A program made the translations under genes and the position numbers. A stretch of DNA of 64,000 nt from Hofstenia miamia (lineage: Eukaryota; Xenacoelomorpha; Acoela; Hofsteniidae), in contig CABFPE010000705.1 in NCBI GenBank assembly GCA_900660155.1, forward strand, positions 220,665-284,664, read 5' to 3'. Of the stretch, positions 1-12,226 are shown in pieces (position 1 is the first letter of the stretch; the number at the start of each line of letters is the position of its first letter). The notes under the pieces are model-generated. The model did not search any database. It was given only the letters and a program-made list of their open reading frames with translations, and was not told the origin of the DNA.

Positions 1-494
1 AAAGAGAGATTTATTATTTCCTTATACATAACCGTATATGTAACTTAATGAGTCCACAATTCAGACTGGGTAATCAACAGACCCCCAGAAGCAACTTGTC
101 ACCCTGTGCTAGTGAAAGCACTCCCGAATTGTCACCAATCTTAAGCAATAAGTTTCATAAAGATAATAAATAAATAGAAAATACAATGGTAAAGATGGCA
201 GTTGAGAGTAGATAAAATCTATTAAGCTATTGCTACATTTCTCTCAGGTTTTATACAAATGTTTAACTATTACCTGCCTTTGTTTACAATAATCAGATGT
301 CAACATAGTTTAACATGATCAAATTCTTTTCCCTTGCAAAATTAAATTTGAGCAACAATAAGCACCATTGAGGGGACATAAAACTAGCAATAGCAACTTG
401 AGATCGAAAATAGCTACTGACGTCATAGTGACGTAGGAATACAAAGTAAAGTTTTTAAAGAATAAAATCAACAAAATCCCTGAGCAACTCTACA
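1..494 (-). repeat. LTR of a gypsy-type element (family B), cut by window start
   Basis: This is one end of a long terminal repeat whose other end lies outside the window. It matches 34149-34644 over its whole length with roughly 5% difference, mostly transitions. On the plus strand it ends in ACTCTACA, the right boundary also seen at 25074 and 34644. The orientation is minus, judged from the family member at 24211-25074, which is the 5' LTR of a minus-strand element. The bases after it (ATTGCC...) show no purine tract or primer site on this side, so it is either a solo LTR or the outer end of an element to the left. It is a fossil. Confidence 0.8.
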
Positions 495-1010
495 ATTGCC
501 ATTTATAAATTTAGCTAAGTATAGGAATTTTGATAATTCCATGTATTAAGAAAAATAGAACTAAACTCCACTAAGACTTTATTAATACTGAAATATTCCA
601 ACATGGTTTCCTTTCAATAACAGTTTAAAGGTAAAATAAAATCACTTACAGGTCTACCAATTCTTTTTCTGGTTGATCAGATGATCACTGTAATTTCAAA
701 TTATTATTTTGGTATAATTCAGTCAAAATTCAAGTGATCAACTTTCAGAGGAATACTCTTTTGCCTTATCATTTTTTGACCTACTTTAACAAAAATTGCT
801 AATAAATTTACTATTAAAATCACTAATAATAATTCAATAAAAATTAATCTAAATACACATAATCAGAAGAGGTGCTTTTCTCTTTAACTTTTTGATTAAT
901 GAATGAGGCTAATAGGAATGCCTTGAAGCTTGCATTGTGTCACACTGTGAGAGCTTAAGTTTGCATTAGTTTATGAATTACAAATATAAAGCAAGATTAA
1001 GTACAAAAAA
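495..1010. repeat. Non-coding stretch with an unclassified interspersed repeat (about 560-985)
   Basis: There is no gene here. About 560-985 is similar, at perhaps 80% by eye with small indels, to about 32755-33165. Both copies contain CACTTACAGG, TTTCAAATTATTATTTTGG and AGAAGAGGT in the same order. Neither copy has an ORF or clear terminal repeats. Both lie within about 1 kb of a family B LTR, so this may be non-coding internal sequence of that LTR family or an independent non-autonomous repeat. Confidence 0.55.
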
Positions 1011-3843
1011 TGTAGATTATAATTTGTATACAAATTCACAAACACTAATGAACTACATGGAGTTCACGCAAATATTGTAGTATATTTGCATTAGATTTGT
1101 AAAATGACATTTTGTGTCAATTTAATAATATTTTTGACTATAGTCCTTGTACAACTAATGATTTAATATCCATTTGTATTTTGATTGTTGCTTGTATGAG
1201 GAATCCATTTTGTTTGCATAATTTAAAAATCAGATATCACATTATCATTTGTTAATTTGCCCTGCTATTATGCACCATCTGATAATTAGTGAGTTTATTG
1301 TTTGCTACTATTTGTAAATATGCAGAAAGTGTGAATTCTTTTAATTTAAGTTTTGCTACTTTAGCTTCTAGTTGTTTTTGCTTTTTACTATTATAAATTT
1401 CCCCAGCTGTATATTTGATTAACCCTATATTTTAGCATTTCTCAGATAGCAGACTTTTTACAAATTGCCCCTTTATTATCTTTTATTACATTTATTTTTA
1501 TTATGTATTCAATCAGTATGATCAATGTTTAGGGTGTCATTTTCGGTGAAAGGTAAGATAACCTGAGGCTAAGTGATAGTAGGTATTAGGTATAAGGATG
1601 AGTATGGGTTAGGAAGTGTGGTTTGCATGTAGCTATAATTGTTGTATTTTCTCTAGTCTAAAATGAGCTGAGAATTAAGTGTTGAAAATGGTTCATCACT
1701 TGGGCTGGAGGCCTGATTCTGTAAGAAGAAGTTTCGAATTTACTTGTTCTTTGAATACTTATTTCCTATGGAATGAACATGCTCTTGTTTTCTCAACAGA
1801 TAGAAGTACATAATAACTAGTAGTTTCATCAGTTTTTTTAATATTTCTAAAGATAGAATGCTTGCTGAGTGTTGCACATGCTTCTACCTCAAGTCAAGCA
1901 TTCTACATGGTGACCCAACTTTGAACATGTTACCAATGGATTTTAGCTCTTTGGTTTCTATTAAGTAAACTAATGCATTCTTGAAGAATATGAAGAACAG
2001 TAATTTTGTTCTTACTGTTTCTATTAAATCCTTACACAAATCAGTACAGAAATCAAAAACTTTAGCCACAGCACTGCAGCCAACCTCTATCTCAAGATCA
2101 ACCTAATTAGTACTAAATACTAGATAAAGAGTGATAATATCTTCTATTTTGGTTTTAATTGACTTACCATAGCCCATTTGATGCTACTATGGAATCTTGT
2201 GTTACTTGTTCAAAAATTCATAAGGCTCTCACCATAGAAGATCTTCAAAAAATTCCCAAATGACAAGCTTTTAAAAATGGTAGTAAGCAATCTTCAAGAA
2301 CAATTCAAAGAATTTAAAAAACAAATGCTTTCTTTCAATCAAGAAAACCAATCCACCCTCATTGACATAACTCCCCAAATTGATGCACTTTGTAATGAAA
2401 TATTCAATCAATTTGAAAAACTAGAACAAAACTGTCAATTGATTTAAAAAATTTTTTCCAAGATGCCAAGACAAATAAAATCCCTACTAAAGTGTTTCAA
2501 CCTTGCTATGGGGATTCCCTACTACCTCAATTTTCAACAAATGCAATGCCACTTAATATAGTTCAGCCTCTGAAATTTAATGGAAAAATTAATGTTTCCT
2601 CTCCAACTTTCAACAAATGGCTTACACATTTTGAACTATACATGACACAAATGAAAATGGATCAAATGACTGCTGCTTCTGAAATAGATTTTTATTTAAA
2701 AGACATAGTTAATACTTATTATCTTAGTTTTGATGAAGCATCAAAAATTATTATCCAATATTAATCAGAAAATTAAAGTATTATTTCAATTCCAGATCAA
2801 TTAAAAAACAATATCAAATGTTATTGTTTAAACAACAATACAAATGCAATGACAATATTGCCACATATATAATGCAAGTTCAATTATTATTATGCCTATC
2901 CAGTGAAAATAACAAATACAAATCAGAAGACTTGTATACTTTCATTATATCTGGTTTACCTGCTAGCATATGATGACACCTAGAAGCTAAATATTACATT
3001 GATAATGACATTGAAACTATCATAACCAAAGCCATCAATGTAAAACTAGAACTAGAAAACAATTTAAAAAGCAAATGAGACACATTATCAATGATGCCCA
3101 AAACCAATTACTCTGTTCCAGTTTCTCAAAATTTACAAAAGGAACCCTTATCTGATTTCAATAAAAAACAATCTACCAATACAAAATCCCTTCACATTAA
3201 TAGTGACAAAATACATTGTTTCCATTGCAGATGTAAATGACACTTACATTCTCAATGTACACTAAAAATTAACATTATCAAAGATAATGAAGGTTTCTAT
3301 TCCAATACAGACCACTATTCCAAAACTATTACTACTGATACTGATTCTTTAAATGAGTAAGAGCTCCAACTCCAGACTGAGCAGCAGAGATACTAATCTC
3401 AACAAATTTGACAGACAAAAAAAACAATAATTGATACAGGAGCTGCACATTCTGTCATAGCTGATACCTGCAAAAATTCAATCAGTATATATTGTAAAGA
3501 CTTAGAAAAAGAAAATTACTGTTTAATTTCTGCTAGTGGTGATTACTTGAATACTAAAAGATACATTAAAAATGTTAAAATTTCAATTAAATGTAAAATC
3601 TTTAAACAAGATATAATTGTAATTGATACAACAAGCTTCTAATTGCGATACCAATTGAAGATAATGATTGTATTATTAATTTTGAAGAAAATACCATCAC
3701 AATTAATGATAACAACACAAAAAAAAATTTATAAGTACTACTACTAATGAGGGCACAATTCCTAGTTATGGGATTATCCTGTTGAATCTGATTGGATAAT
3801 GTCATATTTTGTATTTTATGATAAGCAAAGGTGGTATTACAAT
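1011..3843 (+). mobile_element. Old gypsy-type element remnant: LTR, primer site, gag and protease
   Basis: A probable LTR ends at 1907 (ATTCTACA) and may begin at the TGTAGA at 1011; the left edge is uncertain. A primer-binding site follows, then a gag region (about 2190-3370) with a zinc-knuckle-like CxxC...HC cluster near 3220-3260. An aspartic protease segment with the motif IDTGAAHS lies near 3430-3470. Sequence continues to 3843, where another LTR element begins. Part of the protease end (3631-3843) recurs at 28458-28695. It is broken, with well over ten interruptions, and is probably the oldest element of the stack. Confidence 0.7.
1908..1926 (+). other. Primer-binding site of the old gypsy remnant
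   Basis: The sequence starts TGGTGACCC directly after the LTR end ATTCTACA. The same nine bases follow the 5' LTR of the minus-strand element (24210 downwards). A TGG start pairs with the CCA end of a tRNA. I cannot say which tRNA. Confidence 0.65.
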
Positions 3844-5100
3844 TGTAGCATCATCCAAATATATCAAGCTGCTAATGTCAAATCAACAAGAGAATAAGAT
3901 CAAAGAAGAATGATGATTAGAAATATTATAAAATTGTAAAATCAGTTAGATTTATTTGTATTATGCAATGAAGCAAAAATAAGTGTCAACTATAAGAGAT
4001 TAGTATCTGTTGATAACAATACTTTTGGCAAAATGAAAAGGGTGAAATTGCTTCCATTATTTCATATTTGACATCAACAGGTACTTTTCCAAAATTACTA
4101 TAAATAGATTCAAAACCTTGTAAGCAATTGATAAAGAATTTTATTCAGAATTCTTACTTTGTTCTCTTGATATGGTTTGATTATTTAATATGATGTCAAG
4201 CTAAATGAGTTGTGTTTAGTAGTGGTCTTGATCCATCATGAAATCCATTCTATGGTCTTTGTGCCAGATCATGAAAGTGCACTTATGTTAGGTATAGGGG
4301 TTTTTCTCTCATTTAGTTTACTACCAATAATTAGTACAAGTATTAAAAATAGTAGATTCAAAATACAGTTGGATGACCAAAACCTAGGAATTATATCTGT
4401 AATATTTTAGATCAAAATTACTGACTATAACATGACCAATAAGGTGATTGAGCAAGTGCTAATTAATAAATGTAGGTTAGGAAGCTGCCAAATATTAAAC
4501 TGATTATTAAAGCCAATATATTTCAGTAATGGCTACATGTAATATTAATTAGGCAGCTAGTAATAAGTCTGGTTTCATATTCATAAAAATACTTTTACAA
4601 AATAGAGGCTAAGTTGAATTGTGTCTGGTCTTGAGTATGCACCAAGCTAGGATAGGGCACACATAAGTTATATCATTGAGCTGAGAGGTGGAACTCAAAC
4701 AAATGGATCATCAGCAAACAAGTGAAACTGGATGTGGAGATCAGCTTTGGGCAGAAGCCCATCATTGATCAATGGAGAGGATGCTGGATGGCTTTGTCAC
4801 CTAAATAGTGAATAGTTAAATCTAGTTACATTATGCTAACAGAAATATACAAAGCTAAACAGTATCCCTACCCGCAAAAATACAACTGATGTTATAGAGT
4901 ATCAAAGGACAAACAGTAGTAATGCCTGGTAGAGGATGTTACACAGCAGCCATGACTGCCAAGAACAACAAACTTTGGAAAAGAACTTCTTTTACTTACC
5001 CCTGAGTTAAGATAGTTGTTTCTTCTCAGAAAAAAGGAATTTTTTCTTGATTAAAAGAAACATTTAGTGGAACAATCTGCACACTGTGACAAGATCTACA
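3844..5100 (+). repeat. 5' LTR of element A (family A)
   Basis: It begins TGTAGCATCATCC, as do the family members at 27336 and, on the minus strand, at 13281. Positions 3844 to about 4935 match 27336-28457 closely, at roughly 93-95% by eye. The right edge is placed at 5100 because GATCTACA there mirrors the TGTAG start, but this edge has no second copy to confirm it. The part from about 4640 to 4810 also matches the start of the minus-strand copy next to the assembly gap. It encodes nothing. Confidence 0.7.
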
Positions 5101-5149
5101 AGTAAGAGTGGAAGTTAAGCAACAGGACAACTACATGAAAAATAAACTA

Positions 5150-6925
5150 GTCAACAAAGAGAGTCACCTAATCCCAAACCAGTGCACTTCAACAAGATCC
5201 TAGAATCATGATCAAGAAGGGGCACCAATACAAACCAAAGAAGAATCATGACAAAAGGAAAAAGAGGTAGCTCAAAGAAAACAGCACCCATGGTAGTAAC
5301 CCCCAGAGCAACATGATCATCACCATATTCTGGTGAAAATTCATCCCCCAATACAGAATTACAGTCTCTACACTCACCCCCAGAGACAAGCCCCCAAGAG
5401 ATAATCAACATGTTAAGAAGGAGCAAGGAAAATGAAGCACTTTTGAAGAACAAAATCAAACATTTAACAGGTAAATTCAAGTGGATGGAGCAACAAAATT
5501 AAATTATATTGAATGAAATCAGATCAAGCATGGAAATGTGATTAGATGAGCAGAGCAATCTATTTCAAAATGAAATTAAAGCCCTCACACAACAATTATC
5601 AGAGTCCAACAAAAGATTCTTAGAGCAGAATCAACAGTGGCAGCAAAGGAATCAGCAACTGGAAAAAGAAAATAGACAGTTAATAGAGGATAACAATCTA
5701 CAAGCAGGAGAATTGGAGCAACTAAAAAGACAAATTAAGACTACTACAGTTGACGGAAGAAGAGAACAGAAGTAACACACAAACCCATGAAATAGAATTT
5801 CATTCAAGGAAAGAGAGAGTTGCAAACATCACACATACCAATGATTTACAGGCAGGAGAATTGGAGCAACTGAAGGACAAACTAAGGTTGCTACAGTTAA
5901 TGAAAGAAGAAAACCAAGGGAACATACAAACCCATGAAATGGAATTCCAATCAAGAAAAGAAAGCAAATTGCAAGCACCACACATGCTGGCTAACAAAAA
6001 AATAACATATGAGGAACTAGACAAAGACATAGACACTGAGAAACAGAAAATCATGAATGAAATTACAAAAGCAGTAACAGCACAATTACAAGAGGAAGAC
6101 ACAATAAAGAATCACAACAAACCCTAATATGAAAATTCAATCTTACCACAACTAACAACCAACAAGACAATACCCTGTAAAGTGACACTAGCCACATTCA
6201 ATGGGAGGGTAGATGGATACAACCCGACATTTGTTAAATGGCTACAGATGATTGAGATAACAATGGCGGAAAGAAAAGTAAGCCAGCAAGCAGCAGCAGG
6301 ACTTCCACTGTACTTGACAGGCACAGCTTCCCAACATTACCTGCTATTGGACATAGAAACAAAGAGGAACTACAAACTACTTATTGGCAATTTCATAAAC
6401 TATTATGAAAGTGAGAGCCTCAAGAACCAATATCAAATAATTTTAAATGCACAAAAAATAAAGAAAACTGATGACATATGAAACTACATTCAATAATTTG
6501 AATGACTACTAATGCTGAGCTCAAGGGAAAATAGATACTCAAAATATGATTTGTTCTTGCATATTTGCAAAGGAATGCCAGAGGGTATCAGAATGCAGTT
6601 TGAAATAAAGTGTGACATAGATGATAAGTTAGAAAGAATTATCTGAAAGGCAGTTGATATACAAGCAATTATCAAAAATAATGCATGAATATACAAAAAA
6701 GCCACATGGCACAAAGAGACACCAACATGGAGAAACAATCTCAAACCACGTCCTCCAAGCAAAACATACAATGACACAAAACTGGAAAAAATTATAAAAG
6801 TCAAGGGGAAAGAGGGAAAAACCAGAAAGCTAAGAGAGAAGAATGTCAAGTGCTATAGCTGCAGACAAAAGGGTCACAAAAAACCTGACTGCACCAAACA
6901 GATAAATGTAATTGAAGATTAAGAA
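5150..6925 (+). pseudogene. Gag region of element A, broken
   Basis: The first half (about 5400-6120) is rich in Glu, Gln, Lys and Asn and looks like a coiled coil. It contains an internal duplication of about 148 bp (copies starting near 5700 and 5848). A conserved block follows (about 6180-6480) with the motif NPTFVKWL, which matches SQSFNKWL in element B and SPTFNKWL in the 2492-2764 remnant, so it is probably the capsid core. A CCHC zinc knuckle (CYSCRQKGHKKPDC) lies near 6849-6890. These parts together support gag. It is a fossil with several interruptions. Confidence 0.7.
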
Positions 6926-7038
6926 GCATATTATGATGACGAAGATGTACTGCAATCAGAAAATGAAATAGATGAAGCATTGCCAACTGACAAGGAGTTG
7001 GAAAACTAGTCAGAGCACCAACTCATAAAAACCATGCA

Positions 7039-7671
7039 TTGATAATGATCCTGACAAATCTTGACACAATAAACACAATAAAGATAGCAATCAATGGAGT
7101 AATGACAAAGGCAACAATCAATACTGGAGCAGCAACATTGATAATCACAGATGAGTGTATGATGAAGCTAGGGTTTAAACATGAAGATTTGAATAGTTGC
7201 AATAAATGGTTAATTAATGCATCAGCAGAATATATTGACACAAAAGGAATAATAAACACAGTACAGATGAGAATTGTGAATACAACATTTGAACAGTTGC
7301 TGGTGGTGGTGGACACTCACAACAATCTGTTACCATACAAGGTCATACTGGGTGATGATTTTTTGATAAAAAATGTCATCAACTACACCAACAGCACTTT
7401 AAATGTGAGAGAGGAAGAAATTGAAATAAAAAAGGAACTAGGGAAACATAAAATGATTACATTTGAATTGCAGGAAGACATCCACCTACAGCTGCAACAA
7501 TGGAAGATGCACATGATAGAAACAGAAGATGCAATAACAGCCAATGTAATGCTATATGATAATAAATGCATAAACACCAAAAAAGTATCAATGCCATCCA
7601 GTGTGTGTACAGTCAAGAATGGAAAGGTAGAATACCAATCCTCAATGCAACAAATCAATATGTTAATCTAA
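7039..7671 (+). pseudogene. Aspartic protease region of element A
   Basis: This 210-residue stretch has a retropepsin layout. It shows NTGAATLI near residues 27-34 (active-site Asp replaced by Asn in this family member) and a flap-like middle. VILGDDFL near residue 107 is the typical ILG block. The corresponding blocks in element B are NTGASVSI and IILGNNFL. It lies directly after the gag zinc knuckle and overlaps the start of the reverse transcriptase frame, as expected in a gypsy pol. The element is broken elsewhere. Confidence 0.75.
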
Positions 7672-8747
7672 GGAAATCTCAAGTAAGGATATATGGAAAG
7701 TACATCAAATCCAACATTAAACTTATTTTGAAGGCAATAGGAGACAATGATGGAGTGAGTAATTTGTATGGGCAACTCAAGCACACGCATATGAAAATGG
7801 ATAGTACTCCACATGGCCAACTCAAGGGCAAGTGCACAAACACCATCAAAGTCATGAGTACTCCCAAAGGCCAACTCAAGGGCATAGGGACAAAAGCAGA
7901 AGAAGAAGACATATACATTATACCCAAGATAAACAATGAAGACTACTTACACCTAGAGGAACAAGAAATCATGGAACTAAGGAAATTGTTGGAAAAACAC
8001 AAATGTATATTCAATTACAGAGAGATAAGTGTGGGGCAAGCAGTGGGTGAAAAACACAGAATAGTCACAACAATGGACAAACCTATCAAGCTGCCAGTCA
8101 GAAGAGTACCAGAACAAATGAGAGATGAATATAACTGCATATTAGAGGAACTAATCAATAACAAAATCATCAGCCCAAGCAAAAGCCCATATGCAGCACC
8201 AATGGTATTTGTGAGGCAAGGGGATAAATATTGGCTATGCATAGACTTTCATAAATTGAACAAAGTAATGAAGAAAGATTCTTACCCCCTACCACGGATA
8301 GAGGACATGCTCTATGAGGCAAGCAAACATAAATATTTTACAATGCTATATTTATGCAAAGCCTACTGGCAGGTAAAAATGGAAGAGGACAATATTGAAA
8401 AAACAGCATTTATAACACTGTATGGGCTATATGAATGGATATATATGGCGTTCAGACTATGTAATGTACCACCAACTTTCCAGAGATACATCACAAAAGT
8501 GCTAAAAAATAAGATACATAGAATGGAAGAAGGAGTCAATGCCTATATAGATGATGTTATAGTAACAAGTGATACAATCCAAAAACATCTAGAAAAACTA
8601 GAGAGAAAGCTAACAATACTAGAGAACGTAGGACTCCACATTAATGGGAACAAATGTGATATTCTAAAAGAAAAGATAGTATTCCTGGGAAAAACAATTG
8701 AGAAAGGTAGGATATGTATGAAAGACAATGCCAGAGAAATGATCTGA
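7566..8747 (+). pseudogene. Reverse transcriptase region of element A
   Basis: The first ~110 residues are a linker containing three GQLK repeats. The reverse transcriptase core follows: VRRVPEQMRDEY, SPYAAPMVFV, CIDFHKLNK, DSYPLPRIEDML, AYIDDVIV (catalytic YIDD) and FLGKTIE. This is the Ty3/gypsy order and wording. The chain is uninterrupted over 393 codons. RNase H follows in another frame from 8776. In its family the enzyme copies element RNA into DNA in cytoplasmic particles; this copy is part of a broken element. Confidence 0.9.
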
Positions 8748-8775
8748 AAAATAGAAAAACCCAACAATAAGGTTA

Positions 8776-9475
8776 ATGGGATTCTTAAATTATTATTGCA
8801 CCTTCATCCTGAACATAGCTGGCAAGACAGTGAAAATGACTAGACTAATGAGAAAATCAGTGCTGTTTGTATGGTCCTGGCAGCAGCAGGAGGAGCTTGA
8901 TAACATCAAGGAGGAATTGGCTAAATTACCATTCCTCAATGCACCAGATTATAATAAACAGTTCATACTGGATTGCAATGCAAGTAAGGTGGCAATCAGA
9001 GCCACATTAGAACAAATAAAAAACAGAAAGGAAGTCCCCATAAAATTCTTTAGTTGCAACTTAAGAGCAAGCAAGGAAAATTATGGATCAACCAAAGTAG
9101 ATGCTGGCACTGATCAAGAGCATTAAGAAATTCAGACATTTCCTGATAGGCAGAGAGTTTAGAGTGCACATGGACCACAGTGGACTGGCATGGTTAAAAA
9201 AGTGTTCTGGCGACAAGTCTGGAATAGTATCATGATGGATTGAATATTTGAACAAATTTACATTCTCAATTGAGCACATGAAAGGCACTCTACCCAACAT
9301 TGCAGATTTCTGGATGTCACTACCAGAGTATCAGAAGGACTCAGCAAAACTGGATGGAGAGAAAAAACAGTTTCAATTCTTGCCACATACTGAATACAAG
9401 GGACTGCCAGAAATAAATTTGGACAAAAAAAGGCCAAGCTGTCCTACTGATATTGATGAGGGAGGAAATATCTGA
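8776..9475 (+). pseudogene. RNase H region of element A
   Basis: It begins MGFLNYYCTFI, the gypsy connection segment (G..NYYR.FI). Then come LPFLNAPDYNKQFILDCNAS and KFFSCNLRASKENYG, the usual RNase H start and middle. DHSGLAWL falls near 9175-9200 in the next piece. The 9248-9475 piece carries the wording usual between RNase H and integrase in gypsy pols (ADFWMSLPEYQ). It is broken. Confidence 0.8.
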
Positions 9476-9539
9476 ACAGAAAATAGTGTACAAAAAGAGA
9501 GATGATATAATCCTCAGTGAAATCATAAAAAAGATAAGA

Positions 9540-10208
9540 GAACCCTGAATAACACTATTGAAGCTAATGACAGGATATTACAAGCAGTACAATTAGAAGA
9601 TAAATAAAAATGGATTATTATATGTTGAAGACCACAACAACAGAATTGTGATACCAGACTATATTAAAAGGGAATTGATAAGAAAAATACATGAGAATGG
9701 CCACTTGGGAATCACACAAACAGAAAAAACCTTCAATGCAAGATTCATAACAATGGCTGTGAGGAAAGTCATGGAGGACATAATTAATAAGTGCACAACA
9801 TGCCTATTACACAACAAACAACATTTTCCAACACAGAGAGCACCATTGGAGAAAATCATTGTGACACAAACAAATGAGATAGTTCATATAGATCTGGAAA
9901 TGCTGTCAAAGGACACAGAGGGCTACCAATATTTTCTAGTGATGGTAGACAATTTCACAAAATATGTGAGAATGATCTCAATGAGGAATATGACAGCAGA
10001 AACCACAGCAATGAAACTCACAGACACAAACCAGGTTGGGAAACTGAAAACAGTATGGTCTGGCCCTCACACAATAACACAGACATTACCAAATAACAAA
10101 TACATGTTAGACAATGATAGACTGTTACATTTTCAAAATTTGAAGAGAGCAACAGTGGATATCAAAGAGATGAAGATAGATGAGAACCCTGAATTCAAAA
10201 TATGCTGA
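9540..10208 (+). pseudogene. Integrase region of element A
   Basis: It has the N-terminal zinc-binding part (IHENGHLGITQTEKTFNARF, then CTTCLLHN) and the beginning of the catalytic core (IVHIDLEMLSKDTEGYQYFL). It ends with a C-terminal part close to the pol end of gypsy elements (KTVWSGPHTITQTLPNNKYM). The element B equivalent is at 17930-19071 on the minus strand. It is broken. Confidence 0.75.
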
Positions 10209-10459
10209 ATTAACAGCAATGAAATTATATATGATATGTATGATTTAGATAGTTTACATTAAGAGAGATTCAATGAGGAATTCACAGCAGATATCAGAGA
10301 TGAAAACACAAGAGAGAGAGTGCTGCCCCAAAGGACAGCAAGAAATAAACCTATATATGACCCTGAAATATGGGATTTGAATTTACTAACTGAATTTAGG
10401 AATCTAGAAGAAAATGATGCACCCACTGATGAAGGAGAGAGTGTGAAGAAATCAATGAC

Positions 10460-10870
10460 CAGAGGAGCTCTCAACCACACACAGGTGAAGGAGAGTACAC
10501 AGAAGTTCTCAAACCAGATGTAGAGTGAGAAGGCATCTTAGTAGTCCCCAAGGCTGATTCAAGGACATGGACAGAAAGGGACAAAAAGCCTCTCCCACCA
10601 GGGATCTGCAAAGCTGATTCAAGGGACGCAGAAAACTGGTGCACAGGAGCACAACTTTCCTTCTGAGAGTCCACAATGCTGATTCAAGGGCAGTGAGACA
10701 CTTGGAGTTCCAAAGGAAGGTGTGAGTGGTGGAAGAACCATGGAGATGTGAAAGTGATTCAAGGCTGATGCTATCCCTACAGGAACCACAACTGGTCAAG
10801 TGCCAATAGGAGTAAGTGTGAACTGATTCAAGGGTGAATCAGTAGAAACTATTAGCACAGATTCACAGCC
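10460..10870 (+). repeat. Short degenerate repeats between pol and the third ORF of element A
   Basis: The motif TGATTCAAGG recurs five times at spacings of about 62-75 bp (near 10553, 10615, 10681, 10753 and 10825). Short variable pieces separate the copies, several containing CCCCA, CAGGA or GAGTCC. The linker in front of the reverse transcriptase has a comparable series (CAACTCAAGG near 7773, 7820 and 7873), so the motifs may share an origin. Element B has its own repeats at the matching place (17275-17395). The function is unknown. Confidence 0.55.
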
Positions 10871-10878
10871 CATGGACT

Positions 10879-11226
10879 GTGAACCAAGCACCAGCAGATT
10901 ACCTTTACAAATTACACATCTACACACCTCCTTGGACACTACCTCAGAGAGAATTGTATGATCTAGAGAGAGAAAAAAATGAATGTCTAAGATTGATGGA
11001 GAAACATTACACCCATATTTCATTGGAACCAAGAAAATGTGTTATAATTCTTTTGAAAAATTATCACCAGAAATGAAATCACATATGAGGAAAGTTGCAA
11101 AAACTGAACAAAGATACTTACCAATAGTACTAGATGCAAACAATAGACTGAAGGTAAACTTCATAATAAGCTATCCACAAGATATGAACAAGACATTGGA
11201 AAGGCCCTACATGCAGAGCACAGTAC
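10879..11226 (+). pseudogene. Start of the third ORF of element A (unknown function)
   Basis: The residues read here in pieces (for example GETLHPYFIGTKKM, YLPIVLDANNRLKVNFII, PYMQSTV) match element B near 17110-16840 (DKILHLYFIATQKA, LIPFVIDAECRPQINVII, PFWRSTV). The same order in two diverged elements shows that this is a real coding region located after integrase. I recognise no domain in this N-terminal part. It runs into the assembly gap. Confidence 0.6.
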
Positions 11227-12226
11227 NNNNNNNNNNNNNNNNNNNNNNNNNNNNNNNNNNNNNNNNNNNNNNNNNNNNNNNNNNNNNNNNNNNNNNNNNN
11301 NNNNNNNNNNNNNNNNNNNNNNNNNNNNNNNNNNNNNNNNNNNNNNNNNNNNNNNNNNNNNNNNNNNNNNNNNNNNNNNNNNNNNNNNNNNNNNNNNNNN
11401 NNNNNNNNNNNNNNNNNNNNNNNNNNNNNNNNNNNNNNNNNNNNNNNNNNNNNNNNNNNNNNNNNNNNNNNNNNNNNNNNNNNNNNNNNNNNNNNNNNNN
11501 NNNNNNNNNNNNNNNNNNNNNNNNNNNNNNNNNNNNNNNNNNNNNNNNNNNNNNNNNNNNNNNNNNNNNNNNNNNNNNNNNNNNNNNNNNNNNNNNNNNN
11601 NNNNNNNNNNNNNNNNNNNNNNNNNNNNNNNNNNNNNNNNNNNNNNNNNNNNNNNNNNNNNNNNNNNNNNNNNNNNNNNNNNNNNNNNNNNNNNNNNNNN
11701 NNNNNNNNNNNNNNNNNNNNNNNNNNNNNNNNNNNNNNNNNNNNNNNNNNNNNNNNNNNNNNNNNNNNNNNNNNNNNNNNNNNNNNNNNNNNNNNNNNNN
11801 NNNNNNNNNNNNNNNNNNNNNNNNNNNNNNNNNNNNNNNNNNNNNNNNNNNNNNNNNNNNNNNNNNNNNNNNNNNNNNNNNNNNNNNNNNNNNNNNNNNN
11901 NNNNNNNNNNNNNNNNNNNNNNNNNNNNNNNNNNNNNNNNNNNNNNNNNNNNNNNNNNNNNNNNNNNNNNNNNNNNNNNNNNNNNNNNNNNNNNNNNNNN
12001 NNNNNNNNNNNNNNNNNNNNNNNNNNNNNNNNNNNNNNNNNNNNNNNNNNNNNNNNNNNNNNNNNNNNNNNNNNNNNNNNNNNNNNNNNNNNNNNNNNNN
12101 NNNNNNNNNNNNNNNNNNNNNNNNNNNNNNNNNNNNNNNNNNNNNNNNNNNNNNNNNNNNNNNNNNNNNNNNNNNNNNNNNNNNNNNNNNNNNNNNNNNN
12201 NNNNNNNNNNNNNNNNNNNNNNNNNN
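11227..12226. other. Assembly gap of exactly 1000 N
   Basis: There are 1000 consecutive N, so the size is probably a placeholder. The left flank is third-ORF sequence of element A on the plus strand. The right flank is a family A LTR on the minus strand. At least the far end of that LTR, the rest of the 3' LTR of element B and one insertion boundary must be hidden here. Confidence 0.99.

Noticed and set aside
5800-6102. 100-codon minus-strand frame rich in Ser, Cys and Phe
   Set aside because: It is the antisense shadow of the coiled-coil gag region on the plus strand. It has no domain and the plus-strand reading is conserved.
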